This document shows, one piece after another, positions 1 to 10,900 of a DNA stretch of 64,000 nucleotides (positions are counted from its first letter, which is position 1; each line of letters opens with the position of its first letter). Source of the DNA: Rutstroemia sp. NJR-2017a BVV2 (lineage: Eukaryota > Ascomycota > Leotiomycetes > Helotiales > Rutstroemiaceae); assembly GCA_002946415.1 (NCBI GenBank), contig NJPS01000011.1, positions 62,001 to 126,000 of the forward strand, read 5' to 3'. The translations under genes were made by a program, and so were the position numbers. The notes below the pieces were generated by a model that was not told where the DNA came from, ran no database searches, and saw nothing but the letters and a program-made list of their open reading frames with translations.

Positions 1-3000
1 GAGATGCGTAGCGACACCATCGTTGACTAATTGGTGACCCCGATTTGCGAGGATGGTTCTGGCTGTGAACAGCACGAATGATGACTGTGGTAGATAATAT
101 GCGACCTTCTTTCCGGCATCGTAGATAAGAACATTCTCCTTCCAGTAATCATCTATCGTGTCACAAATATCTTTCTCGAGACTATTTTGAACAGTTGGAA
201 GAACCGAAGTTTTCTGCAAGGTAGTTGTACCGGTGGCGGTAATATAACCCATACCTCCGGTTCCGAAAGTCAGCCCATATGATCGGAGACGGCGAGTCTC
301 GGGACCAGGCTTTGTCTGTGAAAACTTGATATTTTCGCCAGAGAACTTTTCTGTGCCCAACACAATAGATGCCTCAATGGTCCAACCTAGGAAGCAGCGT
401 CGCTCTACCAGACGATCAGGACTACGCTCTTTGTGCCAGCTGCCAATATCTCTTAAGATATCAGAAAAATGCAACCTCCGATGACCACCGTTTATTTTTT
501 TGTTGCTCAAGTGCCACTGAATAGCATTGTCTTTAGTCAACTCTTGGACGGGAACAAGGACTGTACTCAAGCCATTCCCGACCAAACCTTCATCGAACTC
601 TATCAGACTCAAAATTCTCGCAGCCATAGCCATATTCGCAAAAGAAATCTCAAGGCCCTTGCCTTCGAAGCGCTTCTTGACCGGAAAGCTGTAGGCAATG
701 ACCATCCCAGGAAACAGGCTTCTCCAACAATCAGAATTGGAAGTCGGAGGAAACTCTTGTAGTTTATTGAGCTCTAGAGTTATGGTGGCAGACTCGGGGA
801 TGTCTTTGCCCTCATCCTTTTTATTTTTTGAAGAGCATTGGACTTCAACAGATGACTGGTAGATAGTATCTCCGGGGGGGAATCTTAAGGCGGAGCATAA
901 CCAAGAGAAAGCCGCGATAATCTTTTCATGGAGATAATAAGACGACGTAACTAACGCACTGATTTGTGATTCTCTTTCGTTTTCGTGACGCCTTTCAAGC
1001 TGTATAACAACGCCTTCTTTACAGATAGCTGACACTATGTCTCGAAAATAAGCTATCATATCAGACTCGGATGCTGTGAGATGGAAACTTACTTTCTCCG
1101 TAGGTTTGCAAAAACTTGTCTACTACTTCCAAAACATAAGTGCCAACTTCAGGCCACGTTTCTTCCATGTATTCTTTACAAGCTTGTGCTACTGCACCGG
1201 TCGAATTCATAGTTATAATGAAGATATCAGCAATAGACTGTATACCGGGGTATCTGAGCCTCAGAAACTGTGGGACTTCACAGGTAATGATGTACTGGAT
1301 CTCATGCGGCAAGTCCAATGAACAAGTGATAGGCCATATGGTGAAAAGAGCTCTTCTTGTTCTATTTGCATGAAGGAAGATGTTCAAGTTCTCTCGTAAG
1401 AACTGCCACGAGTTAGAACGTTGAATGGCCTCTCTTAGCTCCGAGAAGATATATTCATCAATATCCTTGTCATCGGGCTCATCGTCGTAGATCTGTTCTA
1501 TGCTTTCTTCAACCAGTATTGCTGGATCTTGTTCATTCACAATACTGGAGATATTGAGCGGTACTCTATCTGTTGTTTCATCAAGTTCCATTCGCAGTTG
1601 TGACGCGAGCTTAGTGGAATTATCTTTGACATACCGCGCAGCACCTTTGAATTGAGGGGTTAGACTTTCAGTTTTCAAATGCTGAGAAAATTGAACAAGG
1701 CAACGTCGGAAGTTATTTTCAAACTTATCTAATGATATCTTCTTAGAAGCCTGCGCATAGAGCTGCTTCAGTTCGCCATCAGAGAGAAGGAGCCCTATCA
1801 AAACATCACTGCTTGCTTGATCACCACCCAAGGATGACGGTGTTGATGCTTCCGAAGTGGTCGAAAACACACTTGCGACACTTGTTATGCTACCGCTTGA
1901 TAACTGTCTTCTAATGTGTAGTTCTTCGCTTTCTCGGTACTCTGTCTGGAAGGTATCGAAGTCATGAACCAGATCATGGGGTGGTGTCATTGTTCCCTGC
2001 ATGTTTGTTGTATTGTGACTATTTGGCGTATATTCAGAGTGGTCGAGGGGCAAATCAGCTGGAGAGTGCCCCAATTCATTCATCTGTAGAGAGTCCTTAC
2101 TGCCACGGACAGACATGGTGTGTACAGAACTCAATGATGATTTCCTCGTGATATTATGAGGTATCACGGGCTCAACATCAGACGAGGAGTTTATTTTGTT
2201 AGGCATTGTACTGCCTCGTGATGCCCTAAGTATTCAATGAGCTGAGAACGAAGTACTGGGCAGGGGGATTATGTACAATACCTTGGAAAATCCTGTCGGT
2301 CGACTTGATTGTAAGCTGGAGTGGAGTAGCCTCTGTTCTCACGAGGAGCTGATCCGAAGCTATTGGAATCGAAGCTACCTCCCGGAGCATAAAAATCATT
2401 GCTGCCAGTTGCGACTGGGATATTGGGACTTGGACGTAAAAGAGGAGGGTTGACATCATTGTAATCGGTAACCACTGGTAGTTCCGACTCTGGGGCAAGT
2501 TTTCCAATGAACCACACTTTGACATAATGCTCCACAGTGTATATTTTAGCATAATTCAGACGTGATGCTGGGTCAAGTTTGTGTTGCGGCTCACTCGGAA
2601 TTACCCTAATGGGCCTTCTTGTGAGTCCTCGCTCCCTTTCCCCGTACATCATGGTGGGACTTTCTGTATAAATAATCGCATGATTTTTGGCATGAACACC
2701 TGTTTTGTTTGTACCCTGAGACCCGTAGGTCATTATAGACCTAGTGATATCTGTTAGATGATTGATCCCTCGAGAGCCGACATATTGGAGAAACTCCATG
2801 AAGAAGAAACCTACAAGCAAATGCAAGAACCTAGTTCCTCCTTGATTATCAAAAACCGCCGCACTTTCGAATAGTACGACTGTTCATAGGGACCTTGACT
2901 GCGGGTCGAGGACCCCGTACTTGATTCACCCCCGTTACCCTTAGGTTCAGTCCAGAGAACTTTGAATATCTATAATTATCATCAAAATCTATACGAAAAC

Positions 3001-3931
3001 CGGATTTCTTGAACATACTCTACCCCATTTGAACTCTGAGCTATGGTGGACTTGGTAACCTGTTATGACGTTAAAATAACACCTGAAGACTGAAGATGTA
3101 GCACTTTCAACATACGAGGGTCGAACTCTTCGTTTCTTGTATAAGGATTACTTGTCCGCACAATCGGAATCGGCCGGCTAGGATAGGATGTATCCGCGGT
3201 GGTAGAATTTTCACTCCATGGAACTGAGTAAGAGTTGGGATCCAAAGAGGCTTGAGCCAGGCTATCGGTTACAGAACTGAGAGTCTGGTCGCTTGTGTAA
3301 TAGTGACCAGCAGGAACTTCAGCTTTTGACTCTAGAGAGTTGGTCTGTGTTGCTCTGGGAACAGTAATTGCATTTTGCAGGCTATTATAAGCTTCCTTAT
3401 TATAGTCATATTCGTAATGACCTAGAAGCAAGTCAAAAAGTAGAAGGCAGAAGTGAAGTATATCCGGATGGAGTGAGTGAGTAAGTGAGCGAGTGAGTGA
3501 GTAATCATACCATAATCATTAATGCGGTATCGGCAGTTACGATTTTTCCCATCGAGTCCCCATTCGCTCCATGGTGTTGCCAGTGACATATTCTTGCCCT
3601 TCGAAAAGTTCGATCCAGCGTTTGACTCTAGAGAGTTGGTCTGTGTTGCTCTGGGAACAGTAATTGCATTTTGTTGGCTATTATAAGCTTTCTTATTATA
3701 GTCATATTCGTATCGACCTAGAAGCAAGTCAAAAACAAAAGGCAGAAGTGAAGTGTGTCCGGATGGAGTGAGTAAGTGAGCGAGTGAGTGAGTAATCATA
3801 CCATTATCATCAAGGCGATATCGGACTTCACGATTTTGCTGATCGACTCCCCATTCGCTCCATGCTGTTGCTAGTGACAAATTTTTACCCTTCGAAAAGT
3901 TCGAATCATTTGGTCTACTTGAGTTTGACAT
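1..3931 (-). CDS. Large DUF6590 multi-module protein, copy A (3' end cut by window edge)
   Basis: Exons read from the right: 3802-3931, 3511-3717, 3116-3421, 3019-3059, 2815-2969, 2282-2740, 1093-2225, <1-1052. They give at least 1161 codons in one open frame. The N-terminus holds two copies of a W-S-E-W-G module (W near residues 24 and 93), each followed by RYEYDYNK or HYEYDYNK. A DUF6590 core follows (about 215-360: GRIFKVLWTEP, RRFLIIKE, HAIIYTES, LNYAKIYTVEHYVKVW). Next are a helical LLSDGELKQLYAQA module (about 575-650), a CKEYMEETWPEVG segment (about 745-800) and a DCWRSLFPGMVI..FP module from about 850 to the edge. The last three have clear counterparts in the 7997-12413 gene. The start ATG at 3931 opens the first W module. 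The exon at 2225 joins in frame to 2282. If that splice is wrong, a separate gene could start at ATG 2206. Function is unknown. The 40-nt intron at 1053-1092 is unusually short. Confidence 0.8.
3330..3904 (-). repeat. Internal tandem duplication (about 291-bp unit) spanning exon-intron-exon
   Basis: Copy 1 (3614-3904) and copy 2 (about 3330-3613) are near-identical. Each contains the end of a W-module exon, a phase-1 intron of 84 or 89 nt, and the start of the next exon. In mRNA the period is 207 nt (69 codons), so the frame is preserved and the protein gains a second W module. Both introns carry a GAGT/GAGC tetranucleotide run. The 84-nt intron is a multiple of three without stops, so retention would still be translatable. 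Confidence 0.85.
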
Positions 3932-4964
3932 AGTGGGGAAACTCAGGTATGATGCTGTACGAATTTTATCTTTTGTCTACAGGAAGTGGGAGCGTGGCCA
4001 CTATTTATCGCTTGATTTGTGAAATTGAGGCTTAAAAAGGTTCTATCTTCGCACCCGTCCTCACACCTACCAATTTCACGCAGCTTTTGAGGCACAGCCT
4101 AGATGGTGATTGGATGGATAATCGTGAGAATTGATTAAGTGCGTATGATGATTGCCGGGACAGTCGGGGCTGCTTTAAGGTACCCTCTGCTTGCGGATAA
4201 GATTACCTCAGCCCTGCATGCCACCAATATTCTCTGTTACTATTCAAACCCCGTGCCATCGGATATATTCCCTTGCGTGATACATACCGCTTGAAAGCCT
4301 CGCGGCTTTCAATCTGTTCATGCGTTTACTTCTTACTTTCGGGTAACTGCAGAACGATCCAAGGCGCTCAGTTTGTCTTCGGCAGCGGCGCAGGTTATTG
4401 GGACCTATATGAAGTAATAAGTAAAGAAGGTGATCATTATTCTCTACTAACTAGAAGGTCTTAAGGACCTTGTATAGACTATTAATCGGTCTGTCTAGAG
4501 GGCGCATCACATGCAATTAAACCCTCTTCAGTATATTCATAAGGGAGTCGGACAAGCGGAAATGAGGGCATTCACAAATAAGTGAATCCCTCCTGTAGTC
4601 TCACAGGATCCCGATATTGTCAGGAGGATTACATCACGGTCAAGGCTGGAACTTCATCTCGTCACAGCCGGCGGGCGCAATCTGCTGCTTCATTCTTAAG
4701 CTCTCTTTTGAGCTGCAAAGGAAAAGGCATAAGCAGAGTAATAGAACACTCTTCAGCATCACAATCGACGCTCACATCATCTGTGTTGCAACAAACGGCA
4801 GTCACTTCCAACACCGCACAATCAAGGGCATACTCCTGTCGAGACAATGATCATACTGAAAATGAAACCAAGCCTGAGAGCTCGACAGTCACTGTGTCAG
4901 CGACGAAGACTGATCATGAATCATGTGATTTTTATGAAAAAACATATTGCAAAACGAGTACGCC
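3932..4964. promoter_or_regulatory. Divergent intergenic region between DUF6590 copy A and coiled-coil gene 1
   Basis: About 1.03 kb separates the two ATGs, so it must carry both promoters and 5' UTRs. It contains an open frame (4582-4992) with no recognisable domain that overlaps the start of the plus-strand gene. I treat that as leader sequence. No clear TATA box or shared motif with the other two divergent gaps was found by eye. Confidence 0.5.
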
Positions 4965-6452
4965 ATGGATATATTTGAGCCCAGGGATATAGAAACAGAT
5001 GTTACCTCAATGCCTATCAATCAACTCTTTCGACGACGAAGGAATCCAGATCTCTCCCAATTAAAACGTCTAATACATCCTACTGTCGGCGTACCTGAAG
5101 CTCTCATTACTGGGCACAGCCAACCCTCCTGCCCTACCAGACGCGAACATTTAGACCGCCACGCCTTGAGCTCTATATCTGAGACGCCAGCGCACTCTCT
5201 AGAGATGTATCGACTAGAGGCTTCAGAGCAGTCAAAATATACAGAACCTTTTTCCGTGACTAAGTCTATGCTTCTCACGAACTCACGTCGTGATTATAGA
5301 AATTTCACGGCTGAGTGGGATAGCATTCAACGAATGAGATTAGATGTATGGGGTTTAAGATCCCGACGTCGCGAGGCGCATAATAAGTTGAAAGAAACGC
5401 AATTAGCAAAGTCAGAGGCTGATGATAGGTACATGATGAGAGTTCATGCGGACGAGCTTGGTATTGTCTTCCGGGGGAACGGACCTTCTCTGTTAGAATT
5501 GCGAAATCAATGCCGAGAAGCCAGAAATGAGTATCGGCCTTTGGAGGATGATTGTGCCGATCTAGAAGACCACATCAGCAACCGAGAGTTCCAGCTCAAC
5601 AGACTGGAACAGCGATTTTATTTGAGGTGGCACATTCCCTTAAGTCCCAGCTGCGTTCCAAGCAGATCTCTGACGGAAAGTAATCCACAGATCTTGTATC
5701 GTAACGTTGATCTTGAAGAAAACCAAACATTTTATCATCCGCTAGTTACACGGTACCTATCCACGCTCGGTGATTTGGATATCTTTAAGGAACGTCTAGA
5801 TGACCTCTTCGACGAGAAAAGGGCATTGGAAGCTGAAAAGGAATCTCGAAAGAAATTCAACAAGACTTTGGATCCGGAAGATCAAGCATGGCTAGATGGC
5901 TCTGAAAGAATGGGTAGCCAAATCTACGAGCAGCTACAAAGAACCAATGACGAATGTCAAGATTTACGATCACGCTGTATGGCTGAAGCTCTCATCGACG
6001 AGAACGGCGATCCGACAAGGTTTCAAGAGCTGGAAAAGGCCCAGTTCGGTAATGAAAGGGATTTGCGTATCAATGGACAAACGTCAGAATATGTCAAATT
6101 TCCCTTGTTAATTCCTCTCCCTAGTACCAACGGCTACGAGCGAGAAGACTTCGAGTACAACTCAGATCATGGCAAGGCACCATTCACGAGTAGCAGGAGG
6201 GTAAACGAATGGATATTACGAAAGCTGCGCTCGTCCCCTCTGGATGTACTGTTGCTTGCCGAGTTACAGAAGCATATTCGCAACGATGATCATATGTGGC
6301 AGGTTCATGTACTCTCTGAGTGGTTCAAGGACGAAACAAAAAAAATGAGAGAAGGTTCCAGGGAACCCAGCTGCGAATCAAGTTTAACTACACAGACAGG
6401 CGTTGGTTCGGAGGACTCGGTGAGCTTCACTGGCTTGGAACAAAAGGATTAG
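4965..6452 (+). CDS. Coiled-coil protein 1, partner-family member (495 aa)
   Basis: Intronless. ATG 4965 sits in a good context (GCCATGG); the frame is open a little further upstream but only with a TTG. Roughly residues 110-230 are charged, heptad-rich helix. It includes a SEADDRYMMRVHADELG segment and an AR..YRPLEDD..LE segment, which match the 15757 and 22087 genes (SD..FM.EL, AR...GP-E). A second helix lies near 270-370. The C-terminus carries a V-N-E-W-I-L-R-K-L motif, then W-Q-V-H-V-L, as in the other two members. There is no signal peptide, membrane segment or enzymatic motif, so it is probably a cytoplasmic or nuclear scaffold. It lies head to head with DUF6590 copy A and tail to tail with copy B. 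Function is unknown; homology among the three is inferred from motif order and spacing. Confidence 0.8.
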   Translation: MDIFEPRDIETDVTSMPINQLFRRRRNPDLSQLKRLIHPTVGVPEALITGHSQPSCPTRREHLDRHALSSISETPAHSLEMYRLEASEQSKYTEPFSVTKSMLLTNSRRDYRNFTAEWDSIQRMRLDVWGLRSRRREAHNKLKETQLAKSEADDRYMMRVHADELGIVFRGNGPSLLELRNQCREARNEYRPLEDDCADLEDHISNREFQLNRLEQRFYLRWHIPLSPSCVPSRSLTESNPQILYRNVDLEENQTFYHPLVTRYLSTLGDLDIFKERLDDLFDEKRALEAEKESRKKFNKTLDPEDQAWLDGSERMGSQIYEQLQRTNDECQDLRSRCMAEALIDENGDPTRFQELEKAQFGNERDLRINGQTSEYVKFPLLIPLPSTNGYEREDFEYNSDHGKAPFTSSRRVNEWILRKLRSSPLDVLLLAELQKHIRNDDHMWQVHVLSEWFKDETKKMREGSREPSCESSLTTQTGVGSEDSVSFTGLEQKD

Positions 6453-7996
6453 TCTGCGTCCAAGGCTGCATCTGAGAGAACGGGTGGAATGGTGCCGGCA
6501 GTGCCGGATATCTTCAAAAGATATGGGAGTGGATAATGCTTTCATGAATTGGAATCGTCTGTAATTTCATTCTTATTAGATTTACTGCTTATTATTCTTG
6601 CGTTTTGAGCGAGCGTCTGTTTATATGTATCTCTATCAGCTTCCTTGGATTTTGATATTGGGGGATTACTACGCCAGGTATCGTTGGGGACAGCCTGTAT
6701 TGATCCTTTTTGATTTTAGTTGACATCTTCTCCGGCTCAGTCCATTAGAAAATAGCTACCTTCCACGTCAGTAATACCCGACCGGCCTTGAAAAGCGCAC
6801 CCCGGAGTTCCGCAGTGTCAGCCCCAGAGCCTCACGGGCAATGGATCCTTGCGATATTAGAAACGGTATACTTTTCGTGCCGCGTCACAAGCCCCAGGCA
6901 TGTAAATTTCCACAAATTGGAATGATCCTGGGAGCTATTGGATTGCTGAACTTTGCGTTTAGGCTTATCTCTTTTTGCTTTGTCCTGCGCTGCTTTAACC
7001 GCCCGCCAATCCTATCAGATGTGGCACAGGACGCCGATAATGCAAAAGGAAATTATAAGCGTGGAACGTTCCATACGAATTAGAGCATTAGTGTAAATTA
7101 GATACTGGCTTTTGCAGTGCATTTCTTGCGCAAGAAGGTCAGTGCCATGTGGCATCACTATGTCAACTGAAACGGATCTCAACTGATGAAAACTCCAATT
7201 AGAACCTTTTCGCCAGCGAAGGACTTGATTGTGCGAGGGTAGGACTATGCAACATCTGCTGTTCCAGCAGTAGCAGTGTTCTGGTTCCTTCTCGTAAATA
7301 GGATCAACGAGACATTGATACGAGGGAGATGTGGCTTGGGCATTCGGGACACAATTAGTGACCGAACTTTAATGTCCATTGCTAGAAAGCATTTGTGTCC
7401 TCTCATCCAGTTAGATTTAGTTGATGATTTCTGTTGGTCGTGTTTCTTGACAGTAGCTCGGGTAAGATGCACGATACTAATTTAGCGGCGGGTCGGGCCA
7501 CGACTTCATTTGGAACTAAACTTTGGGACGCTACGAATAATGGGGTATTAATGGCTGTTTGTGTTGGGTTTGGGATAAACGTCAAAACTTTCAAGCTTAA
7601 TGGTGTGTGCTGAAACTCTTCTAGGAGACCATTGGGATCTCGATATTGAGGATGCGAACATCCGTTCGACGACATCGTTAAATTCTTTCCCATGTATTAA
7701 TTAGGTTATTATACCTAGGCATATCATAAAACTACAAAGTGGACCAATGACCTAATGCCGAAATATTGCCTACTAAGTGACCTGCAAGTTATTTTTCCAG
7801 GATTTAATGATTCCTCAATCCATCATCAGTAGCTCAGAGGTTTTCCAGTTGAAAAAATCAAGATATATATAATCACATTACGAGAAGTAGGGGCTAGAAA
7901 TTTCAAGGGGTGATAACCATAAAGTCAACAGTAAGTTGAATAAGAAAACAGAACTGTTCTGATCCGATTTCCAAGCTTTCAGCTACAACTGCACAT
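6453..7996. other. Intergenic, tail-to-tail region; no supported gene
   Basis: Two small ATG frames occur. One (6841-7083, plus) encodes 80 aa with one hydrophobic stretch. The other (7403-7693, minus) encodes 96 aa. Neither shows a domain, paralog or convincing splice partner, so neither is called. The rest is AT-rich and unremarkable. Confidence 0.5.
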
Positions 7997-10900
7997 TCAT
8001 TGGGTTGCTGCCTGTTCCTCCTGAAATATCGAGCGCAGGTTGGCTGATCGCTCTATCGTTCTAACGCCTCTTGGAGATTGCGTCGAATGCACCCAAGCTC
8101 GGGGCTCAATTGGAGGCGGCTGTGATTCTTTGGGCTGCTCAATTAGGGGCTGACCAGTGTGTTTGACATTCGAGGATGTTGAGCTTGATATCTGCCCGCA
8201 CGTCTGTATGTCGTGAATGTCCCTTATCTCATGCTGCCCCAAATTACGGGAACTCTCAATTTTCATTCGAACAAGATTCACGGAGCCATTACTATTGTTT
8301 GATGTAGCCAGACCTTGGCTTTTTGGATGTGAGGCATTTGTTTCTGATGGAGAAGCAATTGTGTACGCTCGATCACTCTTACTGTTGGTGCATTTGTAGC
8401 TTGACTCTGCTGCAGTATCGGTAATTGTATCTAGGAGAGGCCTACTAGAAATCTGAGGTATTTGCTTCTCATAGCCGTTAGTCAACGAGGATTTTGACGA
8501 CTCGGTGTAGCAATTGCAAGGCTGAGGACGGCTACCATCGAATATGAAGCAGCCGCCTAAGTGCTCGTCAACTTGTTTCCTCAGATTCGTGTTCGACTTC
8601 GGCGAGGAGTCGTGCTTCAGATATTGAACATGATTTATGGCGACCTTCTTCTCGAAATCATGAACTTCGATGAGGATCTTTTTACTATGCCATGCAACGT
8701 TTGGACAAAGACCTTCTTCCGTCCTCTTCAGAAATTCAGCGACGGTACGGGCAGTCGCCACTAAAACATTTCGCTTCGAAGGTATCTCTCGATATGTGGA
8801 GCAAATGTGGTCGAGTCGGAAGGGGGCGATAGGTGCCGGAAGATCTTTGCAGAAAATTGCCATAGGATGGTAGTTTGTCAAGAATGCCCATGGCTGGTCT
8901 ACCTGCGTTCGCTTTATCTCCATGCTGCTTTCCATTTTCAGAAATTCCATGTACTCTACGCCAAATATGTATTTTGGCTCGGCTTGCTTAGCTGTACGGA
9001 AGCCATCGGTAGCATTTTTCAGTTCGTTTTTTACCTTATCTAAGCTGTGCCAGATGGCGGTGAAGAGCTTGGATATGCAGTGTTGATCACCAGATGTTCC
9101 TGAATGTCGATATTTGATCTTGCGTGCAAGGTTTGCTTTTATGGCTTCGTATGCATGAGCTCCTCCGTCCGGATCTAGCTTTGCCATTATAAGTTCAGTG
9201 GGCTCATCGCCGTCTATAATCTCATATTTACGATTTCTGCTGATAGACTGAGCCATAAATAGGACAAAATTTGTCTGTGGCAGATAGTATGACGTCTTTC
9301 TACCGGCATCGTGGAGGAGGATACTTTCATCCCGCGAGTCCTCTATCATATCATAGATGTCTTTGTCGATAGGGTTAACCACCGAAGAGATCATAGCTGC
9401 TTTCGTCAGGTTGATCGATACAGTTCCCGTCACCATTCCCATTCCCCCGGTCCCAAAATTGAAGGCGTACGATTTCTTGCTACAAACCTTGGGACATTTG
9501 TCGGTTTGTGATAATTTGATTTCTGTACCAGAGAATTCGGCTGTCCCAAGCAAAATAGATGCTTGACGAACCCACCCTAGGAAACAGCGACTCTCAGTTA
9601 ACCGATTGATTTCGGGTACCTGATACCATGTTCCAATATCCCTCAAGACCTCCGAATAGAGTAGTCTCTTTCGTGAACCTTCAACTTTCTTAGGACGAAA
9701 ATGCCACTGTATCGCACCATCTTCTGCTAATTGCGTAATTGGCACGAGAACGGAGTTGAGTCCATCAGCAATAAAACCATCCTCAACTTCGACCAGACTA
9801 AGACTGCATGTGATGGCAATCATATTTGTAAAGGATATCTCTAGTCCCTGGCCTTGGATTCGCGGCTTCACCGGAAACCCGTGTGCCACCACTGTTTTAG
9901 GGAAAAGATGCCGCCAACAGTCAGATTCCGGTGTTGCTGGAATATCTTGCAGCTTGTCTAAGGTAATTGCAATGATAGGGGAATCACTTTTGTTTTCAGA
10001 TCGTTCCCCTATTTGCCACATCCCCAGCCTAGTTAACGAAAGACAATTTTTGACCAAGGTGGAAGATTGCTGAACAACTCCTTTCGACGAGGGACGTAAC
10101 ACTGAACTCAACCAGCATATGGCTGCACTGACTAGTTCATGAATCCGGTGAGGTGATGTGACTGACATTCTAACGACAGAGCTAGCTGGTCCGCCATGAT
10201 GATGTAGCGTCATAACCCAGGCTCCTTCATGACTAGTCGCTGTACTCAATTAGTATTCGTGGTCGCTCAGTCATTAAGTAATACTCACTATCAGTATTGG
10301 TCTGTAGAAAGGTATCAACCGCTCCCAGAACACCGGCACTTACCTCCGGCCATGTTTCAGTGAGATATTCTTTGCAGGTTTGAGCTACAGTATTACCAGC
10401 GTTCTCTGTGAGTGTCAAAATATCCGCAATTGACTGTAAACCAGGGAAATATTGTTCTTTGAAACTTGGAATTTCCCATTCAATCCTATATGTAATCTGG
10501 TAAGATGAATCTCTCGGAACTTTGACAGGCCATGCATTGGAGATTGCGATCCCCAGTTGGTCGAAACTCAATTCAAGTTGCAAATTCTCCTGTAACAACG
10601 CCCATGATTTCGATTCTTGGATGAGTCCAAGACCAGAAAACTCACTTGCGTCGTCAGGGGGGTCGTAAGAATTTTTGCTTTCAAGTCTTTGAAGGCTGTC
10701 GTCGATTCGTGCATTCCTTGTACTACATCTGGATCTGTTTGATTCAGCTTCGAGTAGCCTATCCTCAACCACATTCCTTATTCTTGATGCCACCTTTTCC
10801 AGGTTCTCTTTAATTCTGTGGGCAGAGCTTGTCAACTTGGCTGTACAGTCTTCAATCTGTAGGTCTTCCGAGAAGCGAAAAATGCATTGCTGAAGGATCT

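Noticed and set aside
2206..2206. Separate gene starting at ATG 2206 rather than fusion to DUF6590
   Set aside because: The frame is open upstream of the ATG back to a good acceptor at 2226, joins in phase with exon 2282-2740, and copy B encodes the same modules in one uninterrupted exon.
3474..3792. GAGT-type tetranucleotide runs read as a possible CRISPR-like or satellite array
   Set aside because: They are two short runs inside the two duplicated introns, with no spacer structure.
4582..4992. 136-aa plus-strand open frame ahead of coiled-coil gene 1
   Set aside because: It overlaps the better-supported start at 4965 in another frame, is Ser/Thr-rich without a domain, and has no counterpart ahead of the other two coiled-coil genes.
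6841..7083. 80-aa frame with one hydrophobic segment
   Set aside because: Isolated, no homolog or paralog recognised, no splice partner; length is within chance expectation.
7403..7693. 96-aa minus-strand frame with an ATG start
   Set aside because: No domain, not similar to the DUF6590 N-terminal modules when compared by eye, and partly overlaps other chance frames.
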